Shown: positions 25,674 to 35,900 of the stretch, piece after piece
Position numbering within the stretch: position 1 is the stretch's first letter
Layout of the letters: every line of letters starts with the position of its first letter
Source: Clostridium aciditolerans
GTDB taxonomy: Bacteria; Bacillota; Clostridia; Clostridiales; Clostridiaceae
DNA length: 64,000 nucleotides
Reading direction: 5' to 3'
NCBI RefSeq assembly: GCF_016316925.1
Contig: NZ_JAEEGB010000006.1
Location: 1-64,000, forward strand
Notes under the pieces: model-generated
Databases searched by the model: none
Told to the model about the DNA's origin: nothing
The model's input: the letters and a program-made list of their open reading frames with translations, nothing else
Translations under genes and position numbers: made by a program

Positions 25674-26936
25674 TTACTTCTGCTTATACACAGGTTTTCC
25701 ATCCTGAACTACAATTGACCCATTTTTAATTACCTTATCTACTGCATTTACTCCAAAATGGTAGAATAAATAATTTAAATTTTTAGCATTAAATATAGCT
25801 AAATCTGCCTTCTTGCCAATTTCAATACTGCCGATTTCTTTTTCTCTACCAACTGCACAAGCAGCATTTATAGTCATTGCATTTATTATTTCCTCTGGCA
25901 TCATTCTAAGCCCAAAACAAGCAAAAGTCATAGTACTTTGTAATGATTCAGTTGGAGAAGTTCCAGGATTACAATCAGTGGATAAGGCTACTGGAACACC
26001 CTCTTCTATCATTTTTCTTGCTCTCGCAAACTTATTTAGCATTAAGTAAAAGGATGTAGTTGGTAACAATACTGCAATAACATTGTTATCAGCCATAGCC
26101 TTTATGCCTTCATCTGAAGCTGCTACTAAATGCTCTGCAGATACAGCTTTAATTTCTCCAGCAAGTTCTGCTCCTCCTATAGATTCTATTTCATCTGCGT
26201 GAAGCTTAGCTTTAAGCCCTAACTCTTGTCCTGCTTTTAAAATTTTTCTAGCCTCTTCTACAGTGAATACTCCTTCTTCACAGAAACAGTCAACAAAATC
26301 AGCTAAATTATTCTCTTTAATATAAGGCATTACTTTATTAATCATAAGATTTATATATTCTTCCCTATTGCCTTTATACTCTTTAGGTATAGCATGTGCC
26401 CCAAGATATGTTGAGACTATATCCATAGGATGGGTTTTGTTTAAGTTTTTGTTTACTTGCAGCATTTTTATCTCATTTTCAAAATCTAAGGCATACCCAG
26501 ATTTACTCTCAACTGTTGTAGTACCATGTGAGAGCATTAAGTCCAATCTTTTTCTAGTTTCAGCCTCCAGCATTTCTTGTGAAGCTTCTCTTGTTTTACT
26601 TACAGTACTCAATATACCGCCACCAGCATTAAGTATGTCTATGTACTTCATCTTTTGAAGCTTTAATGGTAATTCAAACTCTCTTGATCCTGCATACACT
26701 ACATGAGTATGACTGTCTATAAGTCCTGGAGTTACAGTTTTACCTTGAGCATCTACTACAACTCTATTATCATTTAAATATTTTTTATATCCATCACCAC
26801 TGCCTACGTCTACTATGAAGTTATCTTCTATTACTATATAACCATTTTCTATTATGCCAGCATCTTTTAATTTATCTTTAGTTTTAGGGAAGCTACCAGC
26901 ACAAGTTACTAGACAACTTATATTCTTAATTATCAT
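25674..26936 (-). CDS. hutI: Imidazolonepropionase
   Basis: A 420-residue amidohydrolase. Metal-binding HTH (TPGLIDSHTHVVYAG) is near residues 72-79, the second His is in TYLGAHAIP, and KLHADEI and STDCNPGTSP complete the site. It opens the ring of 4-imidazolone-5-propionate to N-formimidoyl-glutamate. GGAGGGAATTGA precedes the ATG. Between it and hutU is a truncated family A repeat that is cotranscribed with the operon. Confidence 0.96.
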   Translation of the reverse strand: MIIKNISCLVTCAGSFPKTKDKLKDAGIIENGYIVIEDNFIVDVGSGDGYKKYLNDNRVVVDAQGKTVTPGLIDSHTHVVYAGSREFELPLKLQKMKYIDILNAGGGILSTVSKTREASQEMLEAETRKRLDLMLSHGTTTVESKSGYALDFENEIKMLQVNKNLNKTHPMDIVSTYLGAHAIPKEYKGNREEYINLMINKVMPYIKENNLADFVDCFCEEGVFTVEEARKILKAGQELGLKAKLHADEIESIGGAELAGEIKAVSAEHLVAASDEGIKAMADNNVIAVLLPTTSFYLMLNKFARARKMIEEGVPVALSTDCNPGTSPTESLQSTMTFACFGLRMMPEEIINAMTINAACAVGREKEIGSIEIGKKADLAIFNAKNLNYLFYHFGVNAVDKVIKNGSIVVQDGKPVYKQK

Positions 26937-26953
26937 TCAATTCCCTCCAATAT

Positions 26954-27014
26954 TTATCCGGTGATTACCCGCTCTTTACTCGCTCTTATCAAAGAGCGGG
27001 TAGTCACTGGATTC
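26954..27014 (-). repeat. Family A structured repeat, truncated copy 2
   Basis: Minus strand: ATCC..GGAT outer pair and an 11-bp inner stem ACCCGCTCTTT/AAAGAGCGGGT, ending in ATCACCGGATAAAT as in the full copies. The 5' hairpin is missing. It occupies the hutU-hutI gap in the operon mRNA. Confidence 0.65.
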
Positions 27015-27033
27015 CTTCAAGGTTCTACTTTAT

Positions 27034-29055
27034 TTAAAAATATTTAGAAACTGCTTTTGTTACTAAATCATCATCTGCTAAATATGGAAGTGTTACATGA
27101 TCTGTACCTTCATGAGTTTTATTAAACTCTATTACTGTTTCAATTGAATGTTCATTTCTTGCCCATGAACGTCTTGAAACTCCTCCCATAACATCCCAAG
27201 TCATTGCTGATTTAATTATTTCATCTATTCTATAACTTCCATCTAAGACTAGTCCAAAACCTCCATTTATGGATTTTCCTATACCAACACCACCACCATT
27301 ATGAAGAGCTACAAGGCTCATACCTCTAGCAGCATTACCAGCATAACATTGAACAGCCATATCAGCCATTACATTACTTCCATCTTTAATGTTTGAAGTT
27401 TCTCTAAATGGAGAATCTGTACCACTAACATCATGGTGGTCTCTTCCTAGCATTATAGGACCAACTTCACCTTTTCTTACCATTTCGTTAAATTTAAGAG
27501 CTATATTTACTCTTCCAGTTGTATCTTGATATAATATTCTTGCTTCAGTTCCTACTACCATGCTATTCTTTTCTGCATCTTTTATCCAGTTATAGTTATC
27601 TCTATCCTGATATCTTCTATTAGGGTCTATACATTCCATAGCAGCTTTATCTGTTTTAATTAAGTCTTCTCTCTTACCGCTTAAGCATACCCATCTAAAT
27701 GGTCCATAGCCATAGTCGAATAATTGAGGTCCCATTATATCTTCTACATATGAAGGGAATATAAATCCGTCTTTTTCATCTATTCCATTCTTAGATATTT
27801 CTTGAACACCAGCATCATATATTGCCTTCATAAATGAATTACCATAATCGAAGAAATAAGTTCCTTTTTCCACTAAAGCTTTTATTAACTCAAAATGACG
27901 TCTAAGAGTCTTATCTACTAACTTAGCAAAAGTTTCTCTGTCTTCTGCAAGTAATCTTGTTCTTTCTTCAAAAGTAATTCCGCTTGGACAGTATCCCCCT
28001 TCATATACATTATGACAGGAAGTTTGGTCTGATAATAAATCTATTTTTATATTGTTATTAACTGCATATTCAAGTAGATCTACTATATTTCCTTCATAAG
28101 CAATTGAAATAGGTTCTTTTTTATCTACATATTCTTTAGCAATCTTAAATACTTCTTCTAAGTTAGATGAAGCTTTAGTAACCCATCCTTGTTCAAGTCT
28201 TGTGTTTATCCTTGATCTATCTACTTCTGCAATTATACCTACACCATTTGCTATTTCCATAGCTTTTGACTGAGCACCACTCATTCCGCCAAGTCCTGAA
28301 CTTACAAAAATATATCCTCTTAAGTCTCCATCATTCGGAATACCAAGTTTCATTCGTCCAGCATTTAGTAGTGTGTTAAATGTACCATGAACTATACCTT
28401 GTGGTCCTATATACATCCAACCACCAGCAGTCATTTGTCCGTAATTTGCTACACCCATCTCTTCAGCTATTTCCCAATCTTTTAGGTTATCAAACATACC
28501 AATCATTAGGGCATTAGTTATTATTACTCTTGGTGCATTTGGATTGGATTTAAATAATCCAAGAGGATGCCCTGATTCAATTACTAATGTTTGATCTTGA
28601 GTCATAACCTCTAAATATTTCATTATAAGTCTATACTGCATCCAATTTTGACACACACTTCCTGTTTCTCCATAAGTAACCAATTCATAAGGATATAAAG
28701 CTACTTCAAAGTCTAAGTTGTTATCTATCATAACTTGGAAAGCCTTGCCCTCTACACAATTTCCTTTATATTCATCGATTGGTTTTCCGTATAGCCTTCC
28801 TTCAGGACGGAATCTATATCCGTATATTCTTCCTCTTGTAGTTAACTCTTCTAGGAACTCAGGAATCAACTGTTCATGATATTGAGATGGTATATATCTT
28901 AAAGCATTTTTTAAAGCAATTTCTGTTTGCGCTTTAGTTAAATTGAAGCCTCTATTTGGTGCTCTTCTTATTCCTTTTTCAAATTTAGGCATCTCAGGTA
29001 ATACATCGTCTAATCTTACAGTCATAGCATCTTTAATATCTATATTATTAATCAT
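27034..29055 (-). CDS. hutU: Urocanate hydratase
   Basis: A 673-residue urocanase. It uses a tightly bound NAD+ as electrophile to hydrate urocanate to imidazolone propionate. Family motifs visible are GGWMYIGPQGIVHGT, the glycine-rich SSGLGGMSGAQ nucleotide loop, DQTSCHNVYEGGY with the conserved Cys, and GRDHHDVSGTDSPFRET. It is about 120 residues longer than the E. coli-type enzyme (about 555); the extra length resembles the longer urocanases of anaerobes. It is second in the operon, after ftcD, with AAGGAGGATATACC before the start. Confidence 0.95.
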   Translation of the reverse strand: MINNIDIKDAMTVRLDDVLPEMPKFEKGIRRAPNRGFNLTKAQTEIALKNALRYIPSQYHEQLIPEFLEELTTRGRIYGYRFRPEGRLYGKPIDEYKGNCVEGKAFQVMIDNNLDFEVALYPYELVTYGETGSVCQNWMQYRLIMKYLEVMTQDQTLVIESGHPLGLFKSNPNAPRVIITNALMIGMFDNLKDWEIAEEMGVANYGQMTAGGWMYIGPQGIVHGTFNTLLNAGRMKLGIPNDGDLRGYIFVSSGLGGMSGAQSKAMEIANGVGIIAEVDRSRINTRLEQGWVTKASSNLEEVFKIAKEYVDKKEPISIAYEGNIVDLLEYAVNNNIKIDLLSDQTSCHNVYEGGYCPSGITFEERTRLLAEDRETFAKLVDKTLRRHFELIKALVEKGTYFFDYGNSFMKAIYDAGVQEISKNGIDEKDGFIFPSYVEDIMGPQLFDYGYGPFRWVCLSGKREDLIKTDKAAMECIDPNRRYQDRDNYNWIKDAEKNSMVVGTEARILYQDTTGRVNIALKFNEMVRKGEVGPIMLGRDHHDVSGTDSPFRETSNIKDGSNVMADMAVQCYAGNAARGMSLVALHNGGGVGIGKSINGGFGLVLDGSYRIDEIIKSAMTWDVMGGVSRRSWARNEHSIETVIEFNKTHEGTDHVTLPYLADDDLVTKAVSKYF

Positions 29056-29079
29056 GGTATATCCTCCTTATTTTTTAAT

Positions 29080-29976
29080 CTATTCTCCTAATCTTGACTC
29101 TAATACTTGATTTATATCAAAGTTTTCAATTTGAAGATAATATTCTGCACAATCTATTAAAGCTTTCATTGGAACTAATCCAATAACCTCAGCTCCTACT
29201 ACTGGAACACCATATCTCTTTGCTTCCATCTTCACCATTTCCTGTGCAGTATAGATAGCTGTTTTTTCATATTGTACTAAGTTTATTGAAACTTGAGCTA
29301 TGTTTCTTTCAGTTAGCATTACTCCAACTGCTTTAGCGTATCTTAAGCCCCCATTTATGTGTCTTATTTTTCTAGCTATTGCATTTGCTATTTCTATATT
29401 ATCTGTACCTAAATTTACATTGTATGCGATTAGTGGGAACCTAGCACCTATAACTGTAGCACCGCTTTTTTCATTCATTTCATTTGGTCCGAAATCTGGC
29501 TTCCACTCAGGTTGTTTTATTTTTTCAAAGAATCCCTCATATTGACCTTTTCTTATATTAGCTAAGTTTTGTCTTTCTGGTGCTGTAGCTGCATCTTCAT
29601 ATAAATACACAGGAATGTTTAATTCCTCTCCAACTCTTTTTCCTAATTCCTTAGCTAGTTCAACACATTCTTCAGTAGTTATGTCCTTTATTGGAATGAA
29701 AGGAACTACATCTGTCGCACCCATTCTTGGATGTGCTCCCTCATGTTTACTCATATCAATTAGTTCTGAAGCTTTTTTAATAAGTTTAAAAGCAGCTTCC
29801 TTCACTTCTTGTGGGCCACCTATCATAGTTACAACTGACCTGTTGTGATCTTTATCTGAACAATAATCAAGTAACTTTACTCCTTCTGTTTTTCTAACTT
29901 CATCCACAATTTTTTCAATTATTTCTTTATCTCTACCTTCACTAAAATTTGGTACACATTCTACTAATTTTGCCAT
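29080..29976 (-). CDS. ftcD: Glutamate formimidoyltransferase
   Basis: A 298-residue stand-alone formiminotransferase domain (LVECVPNFSEGRDKEIIEKI at the N-terminus; HEGAHPRMGATDVVPFIP; INGGLRYAKAVGVML). It moves the formimino group of N-formimidoyl-glutamate to tetrahydrofolate, yielding glutamate. In mammals the domain is fused to the cyclodeaminase; here that partner is the separate fchA. It is the first gene of the hut operon, behind a promoter region shared with the permease gene at 32.8 kb. AAGGGGGAAATACAT precedes the ATG. Confidence 0.95.
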   Translation of the reverse strand: MAKLVECVPNFSEGRDKEIIEKIVDEVRKTEGVKLLDYCSDKDHNRSVVTMIGGPQEVKEAAFKLIKKASELIDMSKHEGAHPRMGATDVVPFIPIKDITTEECVELAKELGKRVGEELNIPVYLYEDAATAPERQNLANIRKGQYEGFFEKIKQPEWKPDFGPNEMNEKSGATVIGARFPLIAYNVNLGTDNIEIANAIARKIRHINGGLRYAKAVGVMLTERNIAQVSINLVQYEKTAIYTAQEMVKMEAKRYGVPVVGAEVIGLVPMKALIDCAEYYLQIENFDINQVLESRLGE

Positions 29977-30011
29977 ATGTATTTCCCCCTTAGTTTGTTT
30001 TATTTGATTCT

Positions 30012-30110
30012 ATTGTATCGTTTACACATCTATATACCGTCTATTTAATAGTGATTTATTAAGAATTTTCTATATAATTCAAATAATTTAATTATTTTTT
30101 TGTCGACGCT
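30012..30110 (-). promoter_or_regulatory. Hut operon promoter and shared control region
   Basis: On the + strand TATCGTTTACACATCT (30016-30031) and CGTCTAT (30038-30044) match 32853-32868 and 32875-32881 exactly and with the same 22-bp offset; ATTTATTAAGAAT (30054-30066) also recurs at 32903-32915. Minus strand -10 is TACAAT (30012-30017), without a good -35, which suggests activator dependence. I see nothing further in the rest of the 29977-30314 gap except the terminator near 30226. Confidence 0.75.
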
Positions 30111-30225
30111 AAAACTTTCAATTATTTTTTATTCTAATAAATTTAACTCACAGATTGTATTTCTTTTTATTTCTCAAGTTATTATTAATTAATCCCGAGA
30201 ACTGAATATTTCATAAAAACAATCA

Positions 30226-30283
30226 AAAAATAAAAATGGAATTGCCCCAAATCTGCATAAAATAAGTATTTAGGTACAATTCC
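30226..30283 (-). terminator. Terminator of the DapF-like gene
   Basis: Minus strand GGAATTGTACC pairs with GGGGCAATTCC (arms 30238-30248 and about 30273-30283), then TTTTTATTTTTT. Confidence 0.75.
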
Positions 30284-30314
30284 TATATAGAGTTTTAGTG
30301 ATGCGAAACTTAAA

Positions 30315-31142
30315 TTATATATAAACTTCTCCTTCAGCAACTATACTCACATTACCCTTCAGATAAATATCCTCAATCAGACCATTCTTCACGGTGGTAA
30401 GGACATCTATATTTCCACCAGGCTGCTTTACTTTTTTATCAATACTACTGCGGAACTTTGAGGACAATACTACACCAAGAGCAGCGGTACCTGTACCGCA
30501 ACCTCTTTCCCATATAAGGCTGCCAGTGCTTTTAACATAGACAAGGGGCGTCATAAAATCTTCTTCTTCATTATAGAACATTATTCCGAGAGCACTGTAA
30601 GGTAATGGAGAAAGCTCTTTTACAAGCTTAAGAAGTAACCCTTCGCCAGGAAGATCATTACCTGCAGATATCACTACATGGGAGATTCCATCAAACTCTA
30701 CAAGAAGCCCACTGTAATCAACTCCATTATAATTAATTTCAATTGGATTGATCGACTTATGCAGTGGAATTTTAACCTTTACTTCAAAGGTATTATTGGT
30801 AATCTGTTTAACTTCACTGTAAAGAATCTGCTCAACTGCTGATGATTCAATAGGCACAATATGCTTCCCCTCTTTCAATTCAAAGGAACTATAACCTTTC
30901 TGAACCATTACAGCAGCAAAAGCTCTTGAAGCGTTGCCACAAAACTCTCCTCCCATCATATGAAGCCTTGAACAGCTTCCAGGAAGGTTAGGTCTTTCAA
31001 TAAACCCTACTTGCTCAGCATGGAGGTTGTTATAATTCATAAGCTTGTTTGCTACTTCGGGGTATATTGATCTTGGAAGAGGATCAAGTATGAATATTGT
31101 CATATTTTCAGTGGGGTTTACCTTTACAAAATTTAATTTCAT
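30315..31142 (-). CDS. DapF-like amino acid racemase/epimerase
   Basis: A 275-residue cofactor-independent epimerase with the two catalytic thiols of the DapF fold: Cys68 in GGEFCGNASRA and Cys215 in ERGCGTGTAALG. Diaminopimelate epimerase usually starts FxKMHGxGNDF; here the N-terminus is MKLNFVKVNPTENMTIF, so it is not ordinary DapF. DapF-like histidine racemases are known (CntK of staphylopine synthesis). The position between the hut operon and a cationic amino-acid-type permease suggests histidine or a related amino acid, perhaps converting D-histidine for degradation. This substrate is inference. An ATG at 31181 lacks a good site; the one at 31142 has AGAGGTG. Confidence 0.75.
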   Translation of the reverse strand: MKLNFVKVNPTENMTIFILDPLPRSIYPEVANKLMNYNNLHAEQVGFIERPNLPGSCSRLHMMGGEFCGNASRAFAAVMVQKGYSSFELKEGKHIVPIESSAVEQILYSEVKQITNNTFEVKVKIPLHKSINPIEINYNGVDYSGLLVEFDGISHVVISAGNDLPGEGLLLKLVKELSPLPYSALGIMFYNEEEDFMTPLVYVKSTGSLIWERGCGTGTAALGVVLSSKFRSSIDKKVKQPGGNIDVLTTVKNGLIEDIYLKGNVSIVAEGEVYI

Positions 31143-31311
31143 TAAGATCAACACCTCTTTTTCTCTGATATAATAACTCATATTCCGCTAAACTTGTTTT
31201 ACATATTCAATAGTTTAGTATATCGGTCACTTCTTATATAGTTATATATTATGCGAAAAGGAGGCAATAGAAAAATAGTTATGCGGAATATAAGTTATAA
31301 TTACTATTCAG

Positions 31312-32790
31312 CTATTTTTCTACATGTTCAAAGTCGCATTCCATTAGAGGAACTACCTTTGTATTATTTGCTTTCTTGTAGCCAAGATAAAGACATAAAA
31401 ATATAGGAATAACTCCATAGTTAGTTATAAAGTCAAACCAACTGAAGGTTTCTGCCTGAAATACCCATATATTAGCACCAAATAAAACAACAACACAAAG
31501 TATCATTGCAAATATAGGACCAAATGGGTACCACAAGGCTTTATATTTTAGATCTTCAATCTTTCTACCTTGAGCAGCATAAGCTTTTCTGAATCTGTAG
31601 TGGCAAATTGCTATTCCAAGCCATGCTAAGAAGATTGTAATTCCAGATAAATTGTAGAGTATGTAGTATATCTTACCATCACCAATAAGCGATGCAAAGA
31701 ATGCTGTTGATGCGACAGCTGCTGTAAGAATAAGTGCATTTATTGGAACGCCTCTTTTGTTTAACTTAGCAAATAATTTTGGGGCTTTTCCTTCTTTAGC
31801 CATAGCATATACCATACGAGATCCTGCATAAAGTCCTGAGTTACCACAAGAAAGAACAGAAGTTAATATAACTGCATTCATTATTGACGCAGCAGCAGCA
31901 ATACCAGATCTTTGAAATACAATAGTAAATGGGCTATATGCTATTTCTGATACGCCATTTTTCAATAAATTGGGATCAGTAAAAGGAATAATAAAACCAA
32001 TAACAATAATTGCACCAATGTAAAAAATAAGTATTCTCCAAAAAACTGAATTTATGGCTTTTGGCACATCCTTTTCAGGATTTTCGGATTCACCAGCTGC
32101 AAGTCCAACCACTTCTGTACCAGCAAAAGAAAATCCAGCTGTTAAAAAGCTCATCAGTATTGCTACTCCTCCACCTACAAATGGTGCAGAATTACCTTTT
32201 CCATCATTAAGCGTCCAATTGCTAAAGCCTGTTGAATGGCCTCCCATGATTCCAAATATCATAAGTATACCAACAACAAGAAATATGATGATTGTTACAA
32301 CCTTTATACTTGAAAACCAATATTCACCTTCACCGTACGCTCTTGCGGACATTAAATTTAAACAAAATAAAATAATTAAAAATCCTACACTCCAAAAGGT
32401 AGTCTGTGTATTAGGCAACCAATACTTAATAACAAGTCCAGCTGCAACTAATTCCGCTGCAACAGTAATTGCCCAGTTAAACCAATAATTCCAGCCTAGT
32501 GCAAATCCAAGTGCTGGATCAACAAATCTTGATGCATAGGTTTCAAAAGAGCCGGAGCTTGGTATCATTGTCGCCATTTCTCCTAGTGACGTCATTAAAA
32601 AATATACAAGAATCCCCATAAGTCCATACGCCAAAATTGCACCACCAGGACCTGAAGAACTAATTGTGTTACCACTTGTAAAGAATAGACCGGTTCCAAT
32701 TGCACCCCCTATAGCAATCATGTTCATGTGTCTTGTCTTTAAACTTCTTTGCAATTCGCCGTGATTTTTTGTTTCCAAATTTGTGTTCAT
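31312..32790 (-). CDS. Amino acid permease (APC family, LysP/HutM-like)
   Basis: A 492-residue permease with 12 predicted membrane segments. The N-terminal signature LKTRHMNMIAIGGAIGTGLF with GGAIGTG in TM1 and the TM6 motif SFAGTEVVGLAAGE(S)ENPEKDVPKAI are those of the AAT branch of APC amino acid:proton symporters (LysP, GabP, HutM, aromatic permease). The shared control region with the hut operon makes histidine the most likely substrate. It lies upstream of the racemase-like gene, probably in one unit, although 170 bases separate them. Confidence 0.85.
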   Translation of the reverse strand: MNTNLETKNHGELQRSLKTRHMNMIAIGGAIGTGLFFTSGNTISSSGPGGAILAYGLMGILVYFLMTSLGEMATMIPSSGSFETYASRFVDPALGFALGWNYWFNWAITVAAELVAAGLVIKYWLPNTQTTFWSVGFLIILFCLNLMSARAYGEGEYWFSSIKVVTIIIFLVVGILMIFGIMGGHSTGFSNWTLNDGKGNSAPFVGGGVAILMSFLTAGFSFAGTEVVGLAAGESENPEKDVPKAINSVFWRILIFYIGAIIVIGFIIPFTDPNLLKNGVSEIAYSPFTIVFQRSGIAAAASIMNAVILTSVLSCGNSGLYAGSRMVYAMAKEGKAPKLFAKLNKRGVPINALILTAAVASTAFFASLIGDGKIYYILYNLSGITIFLAWLGIAICHYRFRKAYAAQGRKIEDLKYKALWYPFGPIFAMILCVVVLFGANIWVFQAETFSWFDFITNYGVIPIFLCLYLGYKKANNTKVVPLMECDFEHVEK

Positions 32791-32848
32791 AAAATCCCCC
32801 CTTGTTCTCTTTAAGTTAATATCACTTTAATTAGCTGCAGCTAAACTA

Positions 32849-32947
32849 ATTATATCGTTTACACATCTCTAAAACGTCTATACAAATGGAAGTTTGTTAA
32901 AAATTTATTAAGAATATTCTATGAATTTTAACTATTTTTATTGACGC
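32849..32947 (-). promoter_or_regulatory. Permease promoter and shared hut control region
   Basis: Minus strand -10 TATAAT (32849-32854) with no clear -35. Upstream blocks equal those before ftcD: TATCGTTTACACATCT (32853-32868), CGTCTAT (32875-32881) and ATTTATTAAGAAT (32903-32915). The last is 12 bp further away than at hut, about one helical turn, as expected for a bound activator. Confidence 0.75.
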
Positions 32948-32949
32948 AC

Positions 32950-32979
32950 AAAATAAGCTGATGTTTTTTACATCAGCTA
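32950..32979 (-). terminator. Terminator of the SARP regulator gene
   Basis: AGCTGATGT (32956-32964) pairs with ACATCAGCT (32970-32978), then TATTTTG on the minus strand. It overlaps the stop codon region. Confidence 0.7.
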
Positions 32980-35900
32980 CTCAACATTTATTTTATTTAA
33001 AGCATCAATTTGATGCTTATCCCTTGCTTCGGTTAAATATTTTTTCCCCTGTTCAATATATTCTTTCAAATCATCATTTAAATAGTTTCCAAAGGTTTGT
33101 TCAATATAAAAATTATCTTTCATATTTGCCTTTAATTCTGCTTTAACTTTAAAAACTGTTCCTATCTCTTTAGGGTTTTTTAATGCCTTTGAGTTCATGT
33201 CAGCATTCTTCAAATACTTTAAGGCTCCTTCAAAATTTTCTTCATCTACTAGAATCATTGACATAAATGCCTCTGCTATGGCTCTTCCCCATATAAAATC
33301 AAACTGTCTGTAGATATTCATCGCATTTAAAAAATATCCCTTTGCCAAAATATAATCACCAATATAATAAGCTGTTTCCCCTGCATTGGTTTGAAATAAA
33401 GCAAGACAAGTAAGTACATTTTTTTCTTCACATATTTCAATAGCCTTATTGTAATAGTGTAATGCCTCTAAAAAATTACCATTCTTCTTTCTTATATCTC
33501 CAATATAATTATAACAAGCAGCTATGTTCAAAACATACTGGTCAGAATTATTTTTAGTGGTACTCAGAGTATTTATTGATTTGTGCATTAAGGCCTCAGC
33601 TTCTTCATAGTCTCCAATCATCTTTTTATACAATGCCTTAAGCCTCAATAATATACCTATTTCTTTGTTGCAATTATATTCCGCAGCTATATCAAGTCCA
33701 AGATTAATATAACTTATCATTTCATCAGTGTTATTTGTTTGGATACAATAGTAAATCATCTGCTTGCACCCCTCAATAGCGTAGGCTGAGCTGCTAATTT
33801 CCTCCGCCTTTTCAATCATATTTTGAATATTTCTAATTCCTTCGCCATATTCACCTCTTCTTATTAAATATCTACCTTTTATATGAAAAACACAGATCTC
33901 AAATTCTAATGTTTCAGCTGAGTTTCCTTCTTCATCCTTTACCTTATTTAAAAGTTCTTCTATTTCAGAAATATTCTTTACAGTTTCACTCTCATTAAAA
34001 TATAATTTATTGTAGGTCTCATTTTTATTATAAATTACCGGAAAAAGTTCGTGACTAAAATTAAAATATATATTTAAGATTTTGATTCTGTATTTTAAGG
34101 TAGCTATATAATTGCTGGCATTTTGAAAATGATAAATTAATTTATAATAAACATTGATATCACCTATATTTTTTTTAAGAGCTCTTTCAAAAATCTCTCC
34201 TATCCTGTTATGGAGTATTCTCTTTCTCCCTTGGGATAGCTGTGTATATTGAAATTCTCTTAATTTTTGGTGAGTGAACTTAAAACATATATTATTCCCA
34301 TTAATTTCTTCCTTCAAAATACACTTTTTCTCAAGTTGCTCTATTATGTCCATAATCTGCAGTTCATCCTTATGTGTCAACTCTTTTAAAATAAACATAG
34401 GCACTTCATCTACAAATAGTGATGATATTTCAACTATCTTTCTTTCATCCTCGGACATATCTATAAATCTACCCTTTAAAATGTCTTGCATCTTAGAGGT
34501 CATTATATTTACATTTTTCTTTGATTTAATCATATTTAGATATTCTGTAAGGAAAAAGGTATTTCCTTCCGTTTCTATATATATTTTGTTTATCATTTCC
34601 TGCGACAAAGTTACATCTGGAAGAGCTTTTTTAATAAAATGTTCTACTTCCTCGGCATTAAATCTAGTAAGCTCTATAACTTGAACCCTATCATATTTGC
34701 AAATTGAAGCAAAGAATTTTTCTGTACAAGTATTGATCTCATTTCTACAAGTAATCAAAAATGTTATATTACTTCCTTGCGAATGAGAAATGATACTTGT
34801 AAGCAGTGATATGCTAGTTAAATCCATCCATTGAATATCTTCAAAAACTAATAAAACTTTCTTTTTTATAGATATTATTTTTAAAATATCATTTACTATA
34901 TTTCCTATTACATCGTACTTTAATAAATCTATTGCATTTTCTATCTTAATACTTTCCGAAAATCTGCTATTTCCTATTTCATTAGTAAAGTTACCTATTA
35001 TGTTTTCTAAAATAGCAGGGATTTTAATATTATCAATACTTATTGTATATGCCAAATCTGATATGATATTTCTCCATGGTTTTAAGGCATAATCGTTCTC
35101 AAATTGATAACAGTTTGTTTCAAATATGTATGTATCTTTTCTATTTATAGATTTAAGAAACTTATCCTTAAGGCTCGTCTTTCCTATTCCCATTTCTCCC
35201 TTTATTAATATAGATTTTGCACTCTTATCATTAATAAAGTTTGTATAGTTTTTTTCCAGTAACCTTAATTCATTGAACCTTCCATAAAAATAACTTTTGT
35301 AGTTTTCTGTCTCTCCTCTGGAATTCATCAAATCAAGTACTTCTTCAAATACTTCTTTAGTTTTATCGCTAGGAGTTATAGATAGTTCTTTTTCTAATAT
35401 ATCAGAAAGTTCATTATATAGCTTTATGGCATTATTAAATTTGTCTTGGTTCTTATAGCAATTAATTAGAGTTCTATATGCTTCTTCATTAAATTCATCT
35501 ACTTTTATAAGCAGCTTACAGTAATGCTCAACTTTGTTATAGTTTTTATTTTCTTCCTCTAATTTTATTTTATGACTAAGTTTTTTTAAATATAGTTCCT
35601 CAAGATACTCTTGGGTTTCAAGCATCCACTTCTCAAAGTTCTCAGCATCCTTAGGTATATACCCCTTTAAAAACTTGCCTGTATATATATCTATTTCATC
35701 TTTATTAGTAACAAATGTATCAACGTCTGTTTCAATATTTATATTAGGGTTTAACGTAATTATAGACTTATTTGAGAAGGATAAAATCTCCTCATCTCCA
35801 AAGGATTTTTTAAGCTTATATATTGCATTTCTTAAATTTTTTCTTGCAATATTTTCTTCCATATCCGGCCATAAAAGCCCTGATAGCTCTTCTCTTGTAG

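Noticed and set aside
29977-30314. A folate or other riboswitch before the hut operon
   Set aside because: The predicted leader is only about 30 nt and no conserved aptamer fold is visible; the shared sequence is upstream of the -10 and so acts as DNA.
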